A stretch of 64,000 bases of DNA from CALABS01 sp050260775 (GCA_050260775.1 JBLNCP010000011.1:1-64000), one strand, 5' to 3'; positions 41,892-52,905 are shown, counted from the stretch's first letter. Numbers and translations: made by a program. Notes: a model not told the origin generated them from the letters alone.

Positions 41892-42812
41892 TCACGGAAT
41901 AGGCAAGGACAGGTTGAACCAGAACTTGTCGCCGGCCAGGGTATTCTTCGCTTCGACGTCGTGGGTGTAGAACAGCGTCGCCCTCACCGGGCCGAGCATC
42001 CGGCTGACCAGGGCGCCGGCGGCGACCTGCTCGGTGGCGGCGAAGGTGCGGCCGCGGAAGGTGGTGGCGCCGCCCTCGTTGCTGTCGTGGCCGACCTGCT
42101 TCTGGTAGTAGCCCACCGGCCCCAGATCCCATCCGGCGAGATTGTAGGTCAGGGTGCCGTTGAGGAACACCTGGTCGCCGGATTTATAGTGGTTCTCGTC
42201 ATTCTCGGTATTGGTGTCATAGAGCGCGTGCAGCGAGGCGTTCCAGCCGTCCTTGAAATAGCTGAAGGCGACGCTGGGCTCGACCGTCCAGAAGTGCTGC
42301 CCGATGTTGATGTTGGCGCCCTTGCTGTAGGTGCCCACCGGCAGGTAGACGCCGAGGCCGGCGCCGGCATAGAAGCCGTCGCCCAGAGTCCACGAGAGGT
42401 CTAGGGGCTGGATCTTGGGGTCGGCCATGCCCGAGGTATGATAGCTGCCGACCCGCCCGGTGGCCCGGGTGGTGCGCTTCACGTCCATGTCGACGAAGGG
42501 GACGTTGACGAAGGCCTTGTACGAGGCGCCGAGCAGGGTCCAGCCCGGCACCCAGGTCAGCTGCAGCGCCTCGGACTTCACGGTCACGTCCTGGCCGTTG
42601 TAGTCGCCGTTGTTGTCCCTGAGGGTGGCGTCGTACCAGGCCAGTCGGTTCATCAGATAGAGCCCCGGCGGCGGGCTCACCGCATTGGCGAGGCCGAGGG
42701 TCTGGCCGGGAGGGAATTGCGGCGCGATGCCGGGTTCACGCGCCTGAACGGCGGTCGCGCCGGCCAACAAAAGCGCGGCCGCAGCCAGCCAGCGATCAAG
42801 ACCAATCTTCAT
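41892..42812 (-). CDS. Outer-membrane-type protein of the phenol meta-pathway (COG4313) family
   Basis: A 306-residue exported protein. Residues 1-25 are a signal peptide (MKIGLDRWLAAAALLLAGAT). The rest is beta-rich with alternating hydrophobic strands and aromatic girdles, ending in LPIP, with patterns such as GDGFYAGAGLGVYLPVGTY and NGTLTYNLAGWDLGPVGYYQ that resemble the Phenol_MetA_deg/SphA-like transporter family. It probably forms a barrel that takes up hydrophobic or aromatic compounds. The ATG at 42812 has an AGGGG site; the GTG three codons earlier does not. It is downstream of the acetoacetyl-CoA synthetase gene. Confidence 0.78.
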   Translation of the reverse strand: MKIGLDRWLAAAALLLAGATAVQAREPGIAPQFPPGQTLGLANAVSPPPGLYLMNRLAWYDATLRDNNGDYNGQDVTVKSEALQLTWVPGWTLLGASYKAFVNVPFVDMDVKRTTRATGRVGSYHTSGMADPKIQPLDLSWTLGDGFYAGAGLGVYLPVGTYSKGANINIGQHFWTVEPSVAFSYFKDGWNASLHALYDTNTENDENHYKSGDQVFLNGTLTYNLAGWDLGPVGYYQKQVGHDSNEGGATTFRGRTFAATEQVAAGALVSRMLGPVRATLFYTHDVEAKNTLAGDKFWFNLSLPIP

Positions 42813-42895
42813 CCGAGCCACCCCTGGGTTTCAGCGCAGTGATGGCGCCTCTTACCCCAAATGGCAAGGGGATGACTTGACGATGGTCAGCGTTT

Positions 42896-44851
<1,956 letters not shown>

Positions 44852-44906
44852 GGCTGGGTTCCCTCAGGTTGGCCGGCCCATCCTAATGCAAGTCGCCGCC
44901 GCGGCT

Positions 44907-45233
44907 CTAGCTCGGGAACGATCCGGCTTCGAGGATGGTGCGGGCGCGCTCGCGATGGTCGTCCCGAATCCAGGGGCGAACGGCACGGATTGCCGCCATC
45001 AGCACCGCGAGGTCGTCGGTGTAGCCCAATCCCACCAGGAAGTCGGGCACCGCGTCGAAGGGCAGGACGAAATAGGCGACGGCGCCGAACAGGATCGCCT
45101 TCACCCGCATGGGCGTCGCCGGATCGAGGGCGCAATACCAGACGGCGATGACGTCGTCGACGAAGGGCACCCGGTTGGCGGTCGCGCGGACCTTGTCCCA
45201 AAACGATGCGGGTTCGACGTGAGGAATATCCAT
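44907..45233 (-). CDS. YkvA-like DUF1232 protein
   Basis: A 108-residue protein with the DUF1232 core: KAILFGAVAYFVLPFDAVPD followed by LGYTDDLAVLMAAI, which contains one or two membrane-associated helices. The ATG at 45233 follows a GAGG-like region and gives MDIPHVEPASFW; the longer frame is not protein-like. Function of the family is unknown. It lies between acetoacetyl-CoA synthetase and a Sel1 gene on the same strand. Confidence 0.83.
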   Translation of the reverse strand: MDIPHVEPASFWDKVRATANRVPFVDDVIAVWYCALDPATPMRVKAILFGAVAYFVLPFDAVPDFLVGLGYTDDLAVLMAAIRAVRPWIRDDHRERARTILEAGSFPS

Positions 45234-45285
45234 GGCGGACTGCCATATGGGCAAGGCGGCGGCGTGGTTCAACCGCCGCCGTCGC

Positions 45286-46416
45286 TCACATGCCGCGGAT
45301 CTCGCGGAGGTCCTGGGCAATCTGGCGGGCGCGGTTGAGCTGGCGGCCGTTCATCGATTTGCCCAGCGCGTCGCGGATCTCGGTCGCGTCCTTGCGGCCG
45401 GCCTGGATGGCGAGGTCGAGACAGGCCCAGGCGAACACCGGATCGGAGCCATGGAAGCCCTGGCCCTTGGCGGCCAGGTCGGCGAGCGCGGCCAGCGCCG
45501 CCGGATGGTTCTGCTCGGCGGCGGCCTCCAGCCAGCGCGTGCCGCCTTCGAGGTCGAACGGCAACTCGATCCCGGCCAGCTTGACGGTGCCCAGCATGTA
45601 TTGCGCCTCGGCATGGTCCTGGCGGGCGGCGGCGGTGAGCCAGTGTTCGGCCGCCAGCATGCCGGGGCGTGTGATCTCGATGACGTCGGGCTCGAAGCCG
45701 GCCTCGCGCGCCGCCTGCTTGGAGGCGAACACGCGGAACTCGCCCTTTTCCTTGTCGGTGACCACGCGCCATTGCCCGGGCAGCCGCAGGGCCAGCCGCC
45801 CGAGACGGAACTGCGCCTCGGCATCTCCCGCGAGCGCCGCCTCCATGTACCAGTGTTCGGCCTGGGCGGGATTGTAGACGGGGCCGCGCGGGTTCTCATA
45901 CATGGCGCCCAGCGCCAGCATCGCCCGCACGTCGCCCTGGGCGACCCGAGGCGCCAGCCAGCGCACGACTTCCGCGCCGCCCACCGCGGGCGCTTGGCCG
46001 GACAGGAACAGGTCGAGGAAGCGCGCCTGCGCGGGCTCGCTGCCCATCATGCCGGCCAGATACCACCAGCGCGCGGCCTCGGTCGGGTTCTTGCCCAGCG
46101 TGCCGGCGCCCTGCTCGAACGCCTTGGCGACCTCGATGGCCGCTTCCGGGAGCCCGCCCGCCGCGGCAAGGCCGAACCATTCGAGGGCCTCGGCCGGGCT
46201 CTTCCTGATCAGCGCCTGCCCCATGGCGAACTGCGCCTTCGCGTCACCGAGGGCGGCCAGCGTCGCCATCGACGGCTTGGCCTCCTTCGCCGCCGGCTGG
46301 GGCGCCTTGGGGGCGGCCGCGGCGGGCTTCTGGGCGGGGGCGGCGGGCTGCTTCGCCAGGGCCGGTCCAGCCAGCACGGTGGCCAGCAGGGCGGCGGAGA
46401 CGGCGGCGATCCTCAT
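45286..46416 (-). CDS. Exported Sel1-repeat protein
   Basis: A 376-residue protein. A signal peptide (MRIAAVSAALLATVLAGPALA) is followed by an Ala/Pro/Lys-rich stretch to residue 50 and then at least seven Sel1-like repeats, such as AKAQFAMGQALIRKSPAEAL, EQGAGTLGKNPTEAARWWYL and AEAQFRLGRLALRLPG. Sel1 proteins are TPR-like scaffolds for protein interaction in the periplasm. The last 60 residues are helical. No operon partner is clear. Confidence 0.88.
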   Translation of the reverse strand: MRIAAVSAALLATVLAGPALAKQPAAPAQKPAAAAPKAPQPAAKEAKPSMATLAALGDAKAQFAMGQALIRKSPAEALEWFGLAAAGGLPEAAIEVAKAFEQGAGTLGKNPTEAARWWYLAGMMGSEPAQARFLDLFLSGQAPAVGGAEVVRWLAPRVAQGDVRAMLALGAMYENPRGPVYNPAQAEHWYMEAALAGDAEAQFRLGRLALRLPGQWRVVTDKEKGEFRVFASKQAAREAGFEPDVIEITRPGMLAAEHWLTAAARQDHAEAQYMLGTVKLAGIELPFDLEGGTRWLEAAAEQNHPAALAALADLAAKGQGFHGSDPVFAWACLDLAIQAGRKDATEIRDALGKSMNGRQLNRARQIAQDLREIRGM

Positions 46417-46488
46417 TTTGCGGCGCGCTTTCGACTAGGGGCACGGAACGGGCCGCATGATTCCATATGCCCATGGTCCTGTAAACGA

Positions 46489-46815
46489 TCAGGCGGGGGC
46501 GGTCGCCGTCGCCTTGCTGTTGGCGGCATCGTCGATGGCATGGGCCAGGCGGATGTCGCGCTGGGTGACGCCGCCGCAATCGTGACTGGTCAGCCGCACG
46601 TCGACGCGGTTGTAGCAATTGTGCCATTCGGGGTGATGGTTCATGCGTTCCGCCGTCAGGGCGACGCGGGTCATGAAGCCGAACGCCTCGTTGAAATCGC
46701 GGAAGCGGTAGGTCTTGCTGATCGCGTCGCAATCGACGCATTCAACCCACCCCGGCAGGCCGAGCATCGCCCTGGCCCGGTTGGCGCCGGTCAGAAGGTC
46801 GGTCGCCTTGTCCAT
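46489..46815 (-). CDS. phhB: 4a-hydroxytetrahydrobiopterin dehydratase (PCD/DCoH family)
   Basis: A 108-residue pterin-4a-carbinolamine dehydratase, which recycles the pterin cofactor of aromatic hydroxylases. Active-site residues are visible in RVALTAERMNHHPEWHNCYNRV, with the three His/Asp surroundings of the H-H-P-E-W motif, and the late LTSHDCGGVTQRDIRLA. No phenylalanine hydroxylase gene is in the window. An upstream ribosome site (GAGG) fits the ATG at 46815. It is divergent from the metallopeptidase gene. Confidence 0.92.
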   Translation of the reverse strand: MDKATDLLTGANRARAMLGLPGWVECVDCDAISKTYRFRDFNEAFGFMTRVALTAERMNHHPEWHNCYNRVDVRLTSHDCGGVTQRDIRLAHAIDDAANSKATATAPA

Positions 46816-46928
46816 CTCGTCCTCCCTCGGTCGATGTTCTTCTCACTGGACCCGGCCGCGGCCGCGTCCATTCTTAGTAAATCAATGGGCGCCCTTTCCG
46901 TTCCCATCAAGCCGGGGTAAGGTTCGAC

Positions 46929-47336
46929 ATGGCCTCCGTGATACCTCCCCACTGCACTCCCCCCACCCTCTCCGATCTCGAGACGATCGCCCATGCCGCG
47001 TTCGCCGAGGTGCCCGAGGAACTGCGCCGCTACGCCGCCGATGTGGTGATCCATGTCGACGACTTTCCCGACGAGGAGACCGAGCAGGAGATGGGGCTGG
47101 AAAGCCCGTTCGACCTGCTGGGGCTCTATCGCGGCGTGTCGCTGGCCGACAAGAGCTTCGGCGAGACGCCCAGGGATGTGGACCGCATCTTCCTCTACCG
47201 CCGTCCCATCCTCGATTACTGGTGCGAGACCGGTGAAGACTTGACGAGTCTGGTCAAACACGTCCTCATTCATGAGATCGGACATCATTTCGGTCTGAGC
47301 GATGAGGACATGGAGCGTATCGAGGATGAAGCCTAG
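46929..47336 (+). CDS. Small metallopeptidase-like (zincin) protein
   Basis: A 135-residue protein with the metallopeptidase HExxH motif in VLIHEIGHHFGLSDEDMERI near residue 120, and an upstream aromatic cap (DRIFLYRRPILDYWCETGED). It is typical of the DUF1025/MPN-like minimal zincins. It has no signal peptide, so acts in the cytoplasm if at all. It is 27 bases before a Lon-like protease gene, and a proteolysis unit is likely. Confidence 0.8.
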   Translation: MASVIPPHCTPPTLSDLETIAHAAFAEVPEELRRYAADVVIHVDDFPDEETEQEMGLESPFDLLGLYRGVSLADKSFGETPRDVDRIFLYRRPILDYWCETGEDLTSLVKHVLIHEIGHHFGLSDEDMERIEDEA

Positions 47337-47363
47337 CCAGCCCCTCGCGGGTCGGAGGGGGGC

Positions 47364-49805
47364 GTGACCGCGCTCATCGCCACCCAGGTGGCGCCGGCTC
47401 CGTTGCCGCCCGAGGCCCTTCGGCGCGTCTGCGATCCGGCGACCCTGCCGTTCGATTCCACCGCCGACCTGCCGGACAGCGACGATCCCGTCGGGCAGGA
47501 GCGCGCCGTCGAGGCCATCCGCTTCGCCATCGGCATGCGCCATCGCGGCTTCAACCTGTTCGCCCTCGGACCGGAAGGGACCGGGCGCCGCTCGCTGGTG
47601 ATGCGCTTCCTGCAGCAGGCCGCCGCCGGCCAGCCGGTTCCCGACGACTGGATCTACGTCACCAATTTCATCGAGGGCCACAAGCCCCGCGCCATCCGCC
47701 TGCCCCCCGGCCGGGCCCAGGCCTTCCGCAAGGACATGGAAGAGCTGGTCGAGGAGCTGGGCGTGGCCATCCCGGCGGCGTTCGAGGCCGAGGAGTACCG
47801 CAACCGCAAGCGCGTGCTCGAGGAAGGATTCAAGGAGCGCCAGGAGGCGGCCTTCGCCGAGGTCGGCCATGACGCCAACCAGCGCGGCGTTGCGCTGATC
47901 CGCACCCCGGTCGGACTGGCGCTGGCGCCCATGAAGGATGGCGAGGTCCTGTCGTCCGATCAGTTCAAGCTGTTGCCGGAGGACGAGCAGGAGAGCCGGC
48001 GGACGGTCATGGAGGAACTCCAGGCCAGGCTCGAGGTGACGATCCGCCAGATGCCGCACTGGGAGCGCGAGGTCCGCGGCAAGATCCGCGACCTTGACCA
48101 GGAGGTGCTCGACTTCGCCATCGCCCATCTGATGGAGGAGCTGGAGGCCAAGTATGCCGACCTTCCTGACATCCTCGATCACCTCAAGGCGGTCTCCGAG
48201 GACGTGCATGAGAACGTCGACGATTTCCTGGACGATGACGAGGACCAAGGCGGCCGGGGCTTGGCTGCCCGCAAGGGCGAGGACGTGGGCGAGCGCTATG
48301 GCGTGAACGTGCTGGTGGCCAATGGCGACGCCACCGGCGCGCCGGTGGTGCACGAGGACTACCCGACCCAGCCGAACCTGGTGGGCCGCGTCGAGTACGT
48401 CGCCCATTTCGGCGCGCTGATCACCGACTTCAACCTGATCAAGGCGGGCAGCCTCCACCGCGCCAACGGCGGCTACCTGGTGCTCGACGCCCACAAGCTG
48501 CTGATGAACCCGTTCGCCTGGGAGGATCTCAAGCGGGCGCTGAAGGCGCGCGAGCTGCGCATCGAATCGCCGGGCCAAAGCATGGGGCTGATGAGCACCG
48601 TCACCCTGGAGCCGCAGCCGATTCCGCTCGACGTGAAGGTCGTCCTCATCGGCGATCCCATGCTCTATTACCTGCTGTCGCACCACGACCCTGAATTTGC
48701 CGAGCTGTTCAAGGTCGCCGCCGATTTCGACTGGCGGATGGACCGCACCGACGCCAACGTGGTCGCCCTGGCGCGGTCGATCGCCACCCTGGCGCGCAAG
48801 GAAGGTCTTAAGCCCCTCGATCGCACCGCCGTCGCCCGCGTCGTCGAGCAGGCCTCGCGCGATGTCGAGGACGTGGACAAGCTGTCCACCCACATGGCCA
48901 GCCTGGCCGACCTGGTGCGCGAGGCCGATTACTGGGCGGGCCGGGCCGGCGCCTCGGTGGTGACCGCGGCCCACATCCAGCAGGCCATCGACGCCGCCAT
49001 CTACCGCCAGGACCGGGTGCGTGAGAACGTCCAGGAGGAGATCCGCCGCGGCACCGTCCACATCGCCACCGAGGGTGCCGAGATCGGCCAAGTCAACGGC
49101 CTGGCGGTGCTCGAACTCGGCCGCTTCTCGTTCGGACGCCCGTCCCGCATCACCGCCCGCGTCCGCCTGGGCAAGGGCGACGTCATCGACATCGAGCGCG
49201 AGGTCGAGTTGAGCGGCCCCCTGCACGGCAAGGGGGTGATGATCCTGTCGTCCTTCCTGGCGTCGCGCTTCGGAAGCGACCAGCCGCTGTCCCTGGATGC
49301 CAGCCTGGTGTTCGAGCAATCCTATGCTGAGGTCGAGGGCGACAGCGCCTCCTCTACGGAGCTCTACTGCCTGCTGTCGGCCCTGGCGGAGCTTCCCATA
49401 CGCCAAAGCCTCGCCGTCACCGGCTCGGTGGACCAGTTCGGGCGCGTGCAGGCCATCGGCGGCGTCAACGAGAAGATCGAGGGCTTCTTCGACCTGTGCG
49501 CCGCGCGCGGCCTCACGGGAGAGCAGGGGGTGCTGATTCCGGCGACCAACGTGAAACACCTGATGCTGCGCCGGGACGTGGTCGAGGCCTGCCGGCGCGG
49601 TCTGTTCGCCATCTATCCGGTGGCCACGATCGACGAGGGCATCACCTTGCTGACCGGGGTCGAGGCCGGGGTTGCCGATGCCAAGGGCGAGTATCCGCCG
49701 GGCTCGGTCAATCGCCGCATCCGGGCGCGTCTGGCGGCCCTTACCCGCCGGGCGGAGGAGCTCAGCCGCGCCTCCACCGGCGGCAACGGGCGCGGCAAGG
49801 GTTGA
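47364..49805 (+). CDS. Lon-like ATP-dependent protease family protein
   Basis: An 813-residue protein of the Lon-related (LonB/YcbZ, COG1067) family. An AAA-type region holds a P-loop GPEGTGRRS near residue 70, with Arg where the Walker A Lys would be. A long coiled-coil and helix stretch covers about 110-300. The C-terminal S16 domain has the nucleophile in GDSASSTELYCLLSALA near residue 660 and the catalytic lysine region QAIGGVNEKIEGFFDLC. A GTG start at 47364 has a strong GGAGGGG site. It follows the zincin gene by 27 bases. Confidence 0.87.
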   Translation: MTALIATQVAPAPLPPEALRRVCDPATLPFDSTADLPDSDDPVGQERAVEAIRFAIGMRHRGFNLFALGPEGTGRRSLVMRFLQQAAAGQPVPDDWIYVTNFIEGHKPRAIRLPPGRAQAFRKDMEELVEELGVAIPAAFEAEEYRNRKRVLEEGFKERQEAAFAEVGHDANQRGVALIRTPVGLALAPMKDGEVLSSDQFKLLPEDEQESRRTVMEELQARLEVTIRQMPHWEREVRGKIRDLDQEVLDFAIAHLMEELEAKYADLPDILDHLKAVSEDVHENVDDFLDDDEDQGGRGLAARKGEDVGERYGVNVLVANGDATGAPVVHEDYPTQPNLVGRVEYVAHFGALITDFNLIKAGSLHRANGGYLVLDAHKLLMNPFAWEDLKRALKARELRIESPGQSMGLMSTVTLEPQPIPLDVKVVLIGDPMLYYLLSHHDPEFAELFKVAADFDWRMDRTDANVVALARSIATLARKEGLKPLDRTAVARVVEQASRDVEDVDKLSTHMASLADLVREADYWAGRAGASVVTAAHIQQAIDAAIYRQDRVRENVQEEIRRGTVHIATEGAEIGQVNGLAVLELGRFSFGRPSRITARVRLGKGDVIDIEREVELSGPLHGKGVMILSSFLASRFGSDQPLSLDASLVFEQSYAEVEGDSASSTELYCLLSALAELPIRQSLAVTGSVDQFGRVQAIGGVNEKIEGFFDLCAARGLTGEQGVLIPATNVKHLMLRRDVVEACRRGLFAIYPVATIDEGITLLTGVEAGVADAKGEYPPGSVNRRIRARLAALTRRAEELSRASTGGNGRGKG

Positions 49806-49932
49806 ACGCCACCCTGTTGCAACATTGCATCAGTGTGATTCTTTTGAATCAGTGTTGCGCCGATCGCGCTTCTCAGGCGGGGGCGGCTTCCTATATCTAG
49901 TCCGCAGATACTCCTTTTTTGCCTGAACGGAC

Positions 49933-50526
49933 ATGATACGGGCTGTCGTCGTCGCCATTGGTCTGCTTGCCGCCGCCTCCGCCCAGGCGGGCGAGGCGCG
50001 CCCGCGCCTGGTGACCGGCGGCATGCCGGCGTTTACTCCGCAGGCGATGGTGACGGCGGCCGGCGATGCCAAGGCCAACCTGTTCACCAGCCACGGCCTG
50101 ACCCTCGGCGCGCTGCTGAATGCCCCGCCCTCGGCCGGGGCCGACGGCGGTCCGGCCTCCGGCGCCTTCGCCACCTACGCCATCGACTCGTTCGCCTTCA
50201 CCACCGCGCTCAAGGTCGGCGCGGCCGGCAATGCCGGAGAGGCGTCGGCCGTCTATGCGTCCGAGTTGGGCCGAGCTGCCCTGTCGCTCGGGTACGAGTG
50301 GACGGGGCGTCCCGCCGCCTTCAGCCTCAATCCCTGGCAGCCGTCGTTGATGGCCGAGGGACTGCGTCCCGCCAACGACACCGCGACGCTGGCGCTGTCC
50401 TTCACCCGGGACGTCACGCCGTCCCTGTCGGTGGGCGGCTTCGCGGCGGCGGTGCGCAGCGAATACGACGACCGCCCCACCGAGCAGGGGTTCCGGCTGG
50501 GCGCGGCCTTGGGCTACCGGTTCTGA
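49933..50526 (+). CDS. Exported protein with outer-membrane-type C-terminus
   Basis: A 197-residue protein. A signal peptide (MIRAVVVAIGLLAAASAQA) precedes a Gly/Ala/Ser-rich beta-structured region, and the last residue is Phe in GFRLGAALGYRF, the usual sorting signal of outer membrane barrels. Alternating strands such as LALSFTRDVTPSLSVGGFAA support a small barrel. No known family was recognised. It converges with the gene on the minus strand. Confidence 0.65.
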   Translation: MIRAVVVAIGLLAAASAQAGEARPRLVTGGMPAFTPQAMVTAAGDAKANLFTSHGLTLGALLNAPPSAGADGGPASGAFATYAIDSFAFTTALKVGAAGNAGEASAVYASELGRAALSLGYEWTGRPAAFSLNPWQPSLMAEGLRPANDTATLALSFTRDVTPSLSVGGFAAAVRSEYDDRPTEQGFRLGAALGYRF

Positions 50527-50541
50527 GCCTGCCCTTGCCGG

Positions 50542-51378
50542 TCAGGCCAGGCCGGCGCGCTGCTTCAACTTCAGGATCTCGACGTGCAGCGGCCCGAACA
50601 CCTTTTCGGGCGGCGCGTCCCATCGCTTGACGAAGGCGTCGCGCCGCGCAGTGGTGTAGCCGTCCGGGCGTGTCCGCTGGAACAGGGCGTCGAACAGGCG
50701 CGCCATCTGCTCTTCCTTGAACTCCGGCGGCGGCTTGTCGTCCGGCTTGCGCGGCACGAAGGCGTTGGAGGCCAACGACACGCTCGCCATCGTCTGGTTC
50801 ATCAGCAGCAGGAACCAGTCCTTGCGGCCGTCGAAGCGGCGGAAGCTGCGGGCGACGGTGACCTGGACCTGCTCCAGGATGGCCCGGATCTCGGGATCGT
50901 CGTGGAAGGAATCCCAGTCGATCATGCCCTGGTCGCCGCGGTGGCTCTCCGCGATGACGGTGGCGCGCGCCTGCAGGTCGGCGTGCGCCTCGTCGCCGAC
51001 GATCATGCGGATGGCCGCGAAGAACTGTGCCAAGTGCTTGCGGTCGATGCCGCTGTCGGGATCGTCAAGCAGGTGGGCGAAGGGCTCGGTGATCAGCCGC
51101 CCCAGGTAATCGGTGCGGCGATTGCCGATGGCGGCCAGTTCGAAGGTGGCGGCGCACATGGATTCGGTGCGGGCATAATAGACGGCGAGGGGGCCGCCGG
51201 CCGACAGGATGGCCTGGGCAATGCGCCGCACCCCGTCCATCGTCACCTTGTCGTCGATGGCGGCGTCCTGGAGCAGATTGACGAAGGCACGGATGGTCAC
51301 GCCGACCATGTCCCGGCAGCGTTTGCCGCTTTCGGGGGCGAGCCCCTCGGCTGCCGGCGAGCCGCCGCTCTCCTCCAT
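50542..51378 (-). CDS. Conserved-looking cytoplasmic protein of unknown function
   Basis: A 278-residue, largely helical protein without signal or membrane segments (GVTIRAFVNLLQDAAIDDK, FHDDPEIRAILEQVQVTVAR). It has several basic and acidic patches and a Lys/Arg-rich C-terminus. The ATG at 51378 has a GAGGAGG site seven bases upstream; the earlier frame start does not. It lies downstream of the phasin gene on the same strand, with a terminator between them. No known domain was recognised. Confidence 0.62.
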   Translation of the reverse strand: MEESGGSPAAEGLAPESGKRCRDMVGVTIRAFVNLLQDAAIDDKVTMDGVRRIAQAILSAGGPLAVYYARTESMCAATFELAAIGNRRTDYLGRLITEPFAHLLDDPDSGIDRKHLAQFFAAIRMIVGDEAHADLQARATVIAESHRGDQGMIDWDSFHDDPEIRAILEQVQVTVARSFRRFDGRKDWFLLLMNQTMASVSLASNAFVPRKPDDKPPPEFKEEQMARLFDALFQRTRPDGYTTARRDAFVKRWDAPPEKVFGPLHVEILKLKQRAGLA

Positions 51379-51447
51379 GCGAATGCCTCCTCGGCTGTGC
51401 GGACGCACGGGGCCCGCTCGGCGGAAGCATAGCGCAGAGAAGTGAAC

Positions 51448-51490
51448 GCATTATAAAAATGAAACCCGGCCCCCGTGGCGGAGGCCGGGT
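51448..51490 (-). terminator. Minus-strand intrinsic terminator downstream of the phasin gene
   Basis: On the minus strand ACCCGGCC...GGCCGGGT (51490-51464) is followed by TTCATTTTTA. A second, perfect 11-bp hairpin (51509-51539) without a T-run lies just before it. Together they separate phasin from the gene at 50542-51378. Confidence 0.75.
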
Positions 51491-51566
51491 ACATAGCCCT
51501 CAATAGGAGGGGACCGGGCGGGAGGAAAGCCCGGTCCCCACGCACTCGATGGCAGCTATCGTTGGC

Positions 51567-51920
51567 TCAAGCGGCGGACTTGGCCAACGCCTGGAACGCG
51601 GCGATGCGAGCGTTCAGGGGCTCGAGTGCGGCCGTGAACATGGCCTGGCTCAGTTCAGCCAACTTGCGGCTTTCGCTGATCGCGGTCTCGATCGACTCGC
51701 GGGCGAACTTGCTCTGCAGGTCGGCGATCTCGACCGGGTTCTTGCAGGCGGCCATGGCCTTCACCGCGGCGCCGGTCTTCTCGGCGGACTGGACGGCGAG
51801 GGCCTGCATCACCTTGGAGAGCTCCTCGAAGCCCTTCATCGCGACGGTGCCGCTCTTCATGATCGCCTCGGCGTTGTCCTTGCCCAGGGCGACGAAATTA
51901 TCAAAACCTTCGATCTTCAT
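51567..51920 (-). CDS. phaP: Phasin family protein (PHB granule-associated)
   Basis: A 117-residue phasin. The N-terminus MKIEGFDNFVALGKDNAEAI and the repeated amphipathic helices (FEELSKVMQALAVQSAEKTG, AISESRKLAELSQAMFTAAL) are typical of Phasin_2 proteins that coat polyhydroxyalkanoate granules. The ATG at 51920 has a GAGGA site. Two copies of a TTGTGCRCTGCA motif lie upstream and resemble operator sites. Acetoacetyl-CoA synthetase elsewhere in the window fits a PHB-making organism. Confidence 0.9.
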   Translation of the reverse strand: MKIEGFDNFVALGKDNAEAIMKSGTVAMKGFEELSKVMQALAVQSAEKTGAAVKAMAACKNPVEIADLQSKFARESIETAISESRKLAELSQAMFTAALEPLNARIAAFQALAKSAA

Positions 51921-51960
51921 GGTGATGTCCTCTCGATCCGGCTGCCAACCGCCCATCGGC

Positions 51961-51975
51961 GTTGTGCGCTGCAAC
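51961..51975. promoter_or_regulatory. PhaR-like operator candidate, copy 1
   Basis: GTTGTGCGCTGCAAC, nearly a perfect 15-base dyad, lies about 41-55 bases upstream of the phasin start. TGC/GCA-rich dyads before phasin genes are the known sites of the repressor PhaR. Confidence 0.5.
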
Positions 51976-52017
51976 ATGAGCACATCATATCGCAGCGCCC
52001 GCAGAGTGCAAGTGGTT

Positions 52018-52032
52018 TTTGTGCACTGCAGC
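52018..52032. promoter_or_regulatory. PhaR-like operator candidate, copy 2
   Basis: TTTGTGCACTGCAGC shares the 12-base motif TTGTGCRCTGCA with copy 1, 57 bases further upstream. A repeated motif of this kind is unlikely by chance in one promoter region. Confidence 0.5.
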
Positions 52033-52316
52033 AAGAGGGCGGGTGCGTATGAAAACAGACGAAAAATCAAAGGGATGACCGGGTCCGACCCCGCCTTTCG
52101 GCATGGGGCGTTCGGATACGCATCACGCCTTAGGCCGATGGCGGATGGGCACTCGGTCGAAGGTCGTGGGCCGCACGCAAGGGCGGCGTCCCCCGGGAAT
52201 CGGCCCGGGATGGCAGGCGCGCTCAGACCCGGGGGGCGCGGCCGCAGGCTCGCGATCGGAGCCGGTGGCTACCGGGGCAGGCACGGCAACGGCCGGGAAC
52301 GCCCGGCCGCCGGAAG

Positions 52317-52748
52317 TCACCGGGTCGCGGCGAAGTCCCTGAGGACGCCCATTTCCAACTGGGCTTCCTTGAGACGGAAATTGACCGCGTCACCGATGGA
52401 AACGATGCCGATCAGTTCCTCGTGCTCCACCACCGGCAGATGGCGGATGCGGCGCTCGTTCATGGTCTCGAGGATCTTCTTGACGGAATCGCGCGGCGAG
52501 CAGGTGGCGACCAGCGAGGTCATCAGGTTGCGCACCGGCATCTCGACGACGCCCTTGCCGTACTGGGTGATGCCCGAGACGATGTCGCGCTCTGACAGGA
52601 TGCCGGCGATGCGGCCCTGGGTATCGGTGACGATGGTGACGCCCACCTTCTTGGACGCCATCAGCGATGCCGCTTCCGACACCGAGTGATCGGGACGGAC
52701 GGTGAAAAGGTTGCGGTCCTTGGACTTGAGGATGGCTTCGACGGACAT
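52317..52748 (-). CDS. CBS-pair domain protein
   Basis: A 143-residue protein made of two CBS motifs (SVSEAASLMASKKVGVTIV with GILSERDI, and DSVKKILETMNERRIRHLPV with GIVSIGDAV). Paired CBS domains bind adenine nucleotides and often act as energy sensors. It stands alone, with a GGGGGG-rich ribosome region before the ATG. No partner enzyme is adjacent. Confidence 0.92.
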   Translation of the reverse strand: MSVEAILKSKDRNLFTVRPDHSVSEAASLMASKKVGVTIVTDTQGRIAGILSERDIVSGITQYGKGVVEMPVRNLMTSLVATCSPRDSVKKILETMNERRIRHLPVVEHEELIGIVSIGDAVNFRLKEAQLEMGVLRDFAATR

Positions 52749-52867
52749 GCCGTTCCCCCCTGTTCATTATGGTTGGCGGCCGCCCCCGCCCACGCTGGGG
52801 CGTCCATGAGAAAATCATGATACTAAGGCCGCCCGCTTTTCAATGCTCATCTGCGAAAAAAGCATGG

Positions 52868-52905
52868 AAAAACAAACCCCTCCCCCCTTGGGCAGGGGGG
52901 AGGGG
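52868..52905 (-). terminator. Minus-strand intrinsic terminator after hsp20
   Basis: Read on the minus strand, a perfect 11-bp stem CCCCTCCCCCC / GGGGGGAGGGG with a seven-base loop runs into TTTGTTTTT, just after the hsp20 stop codon. Confidence 0.85.

Larger units (their letters stand above)
51921..52316. other. 396-base phasin upstream region with no gene
   Basis: Region between phasin and the CBS gene, both on the minus strand. Its phasin-proximal half holds the two TTGTGCRCTGCA motifs. The rest has no protein-like reading frame and nothing I can name. Confidence 0.5.
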
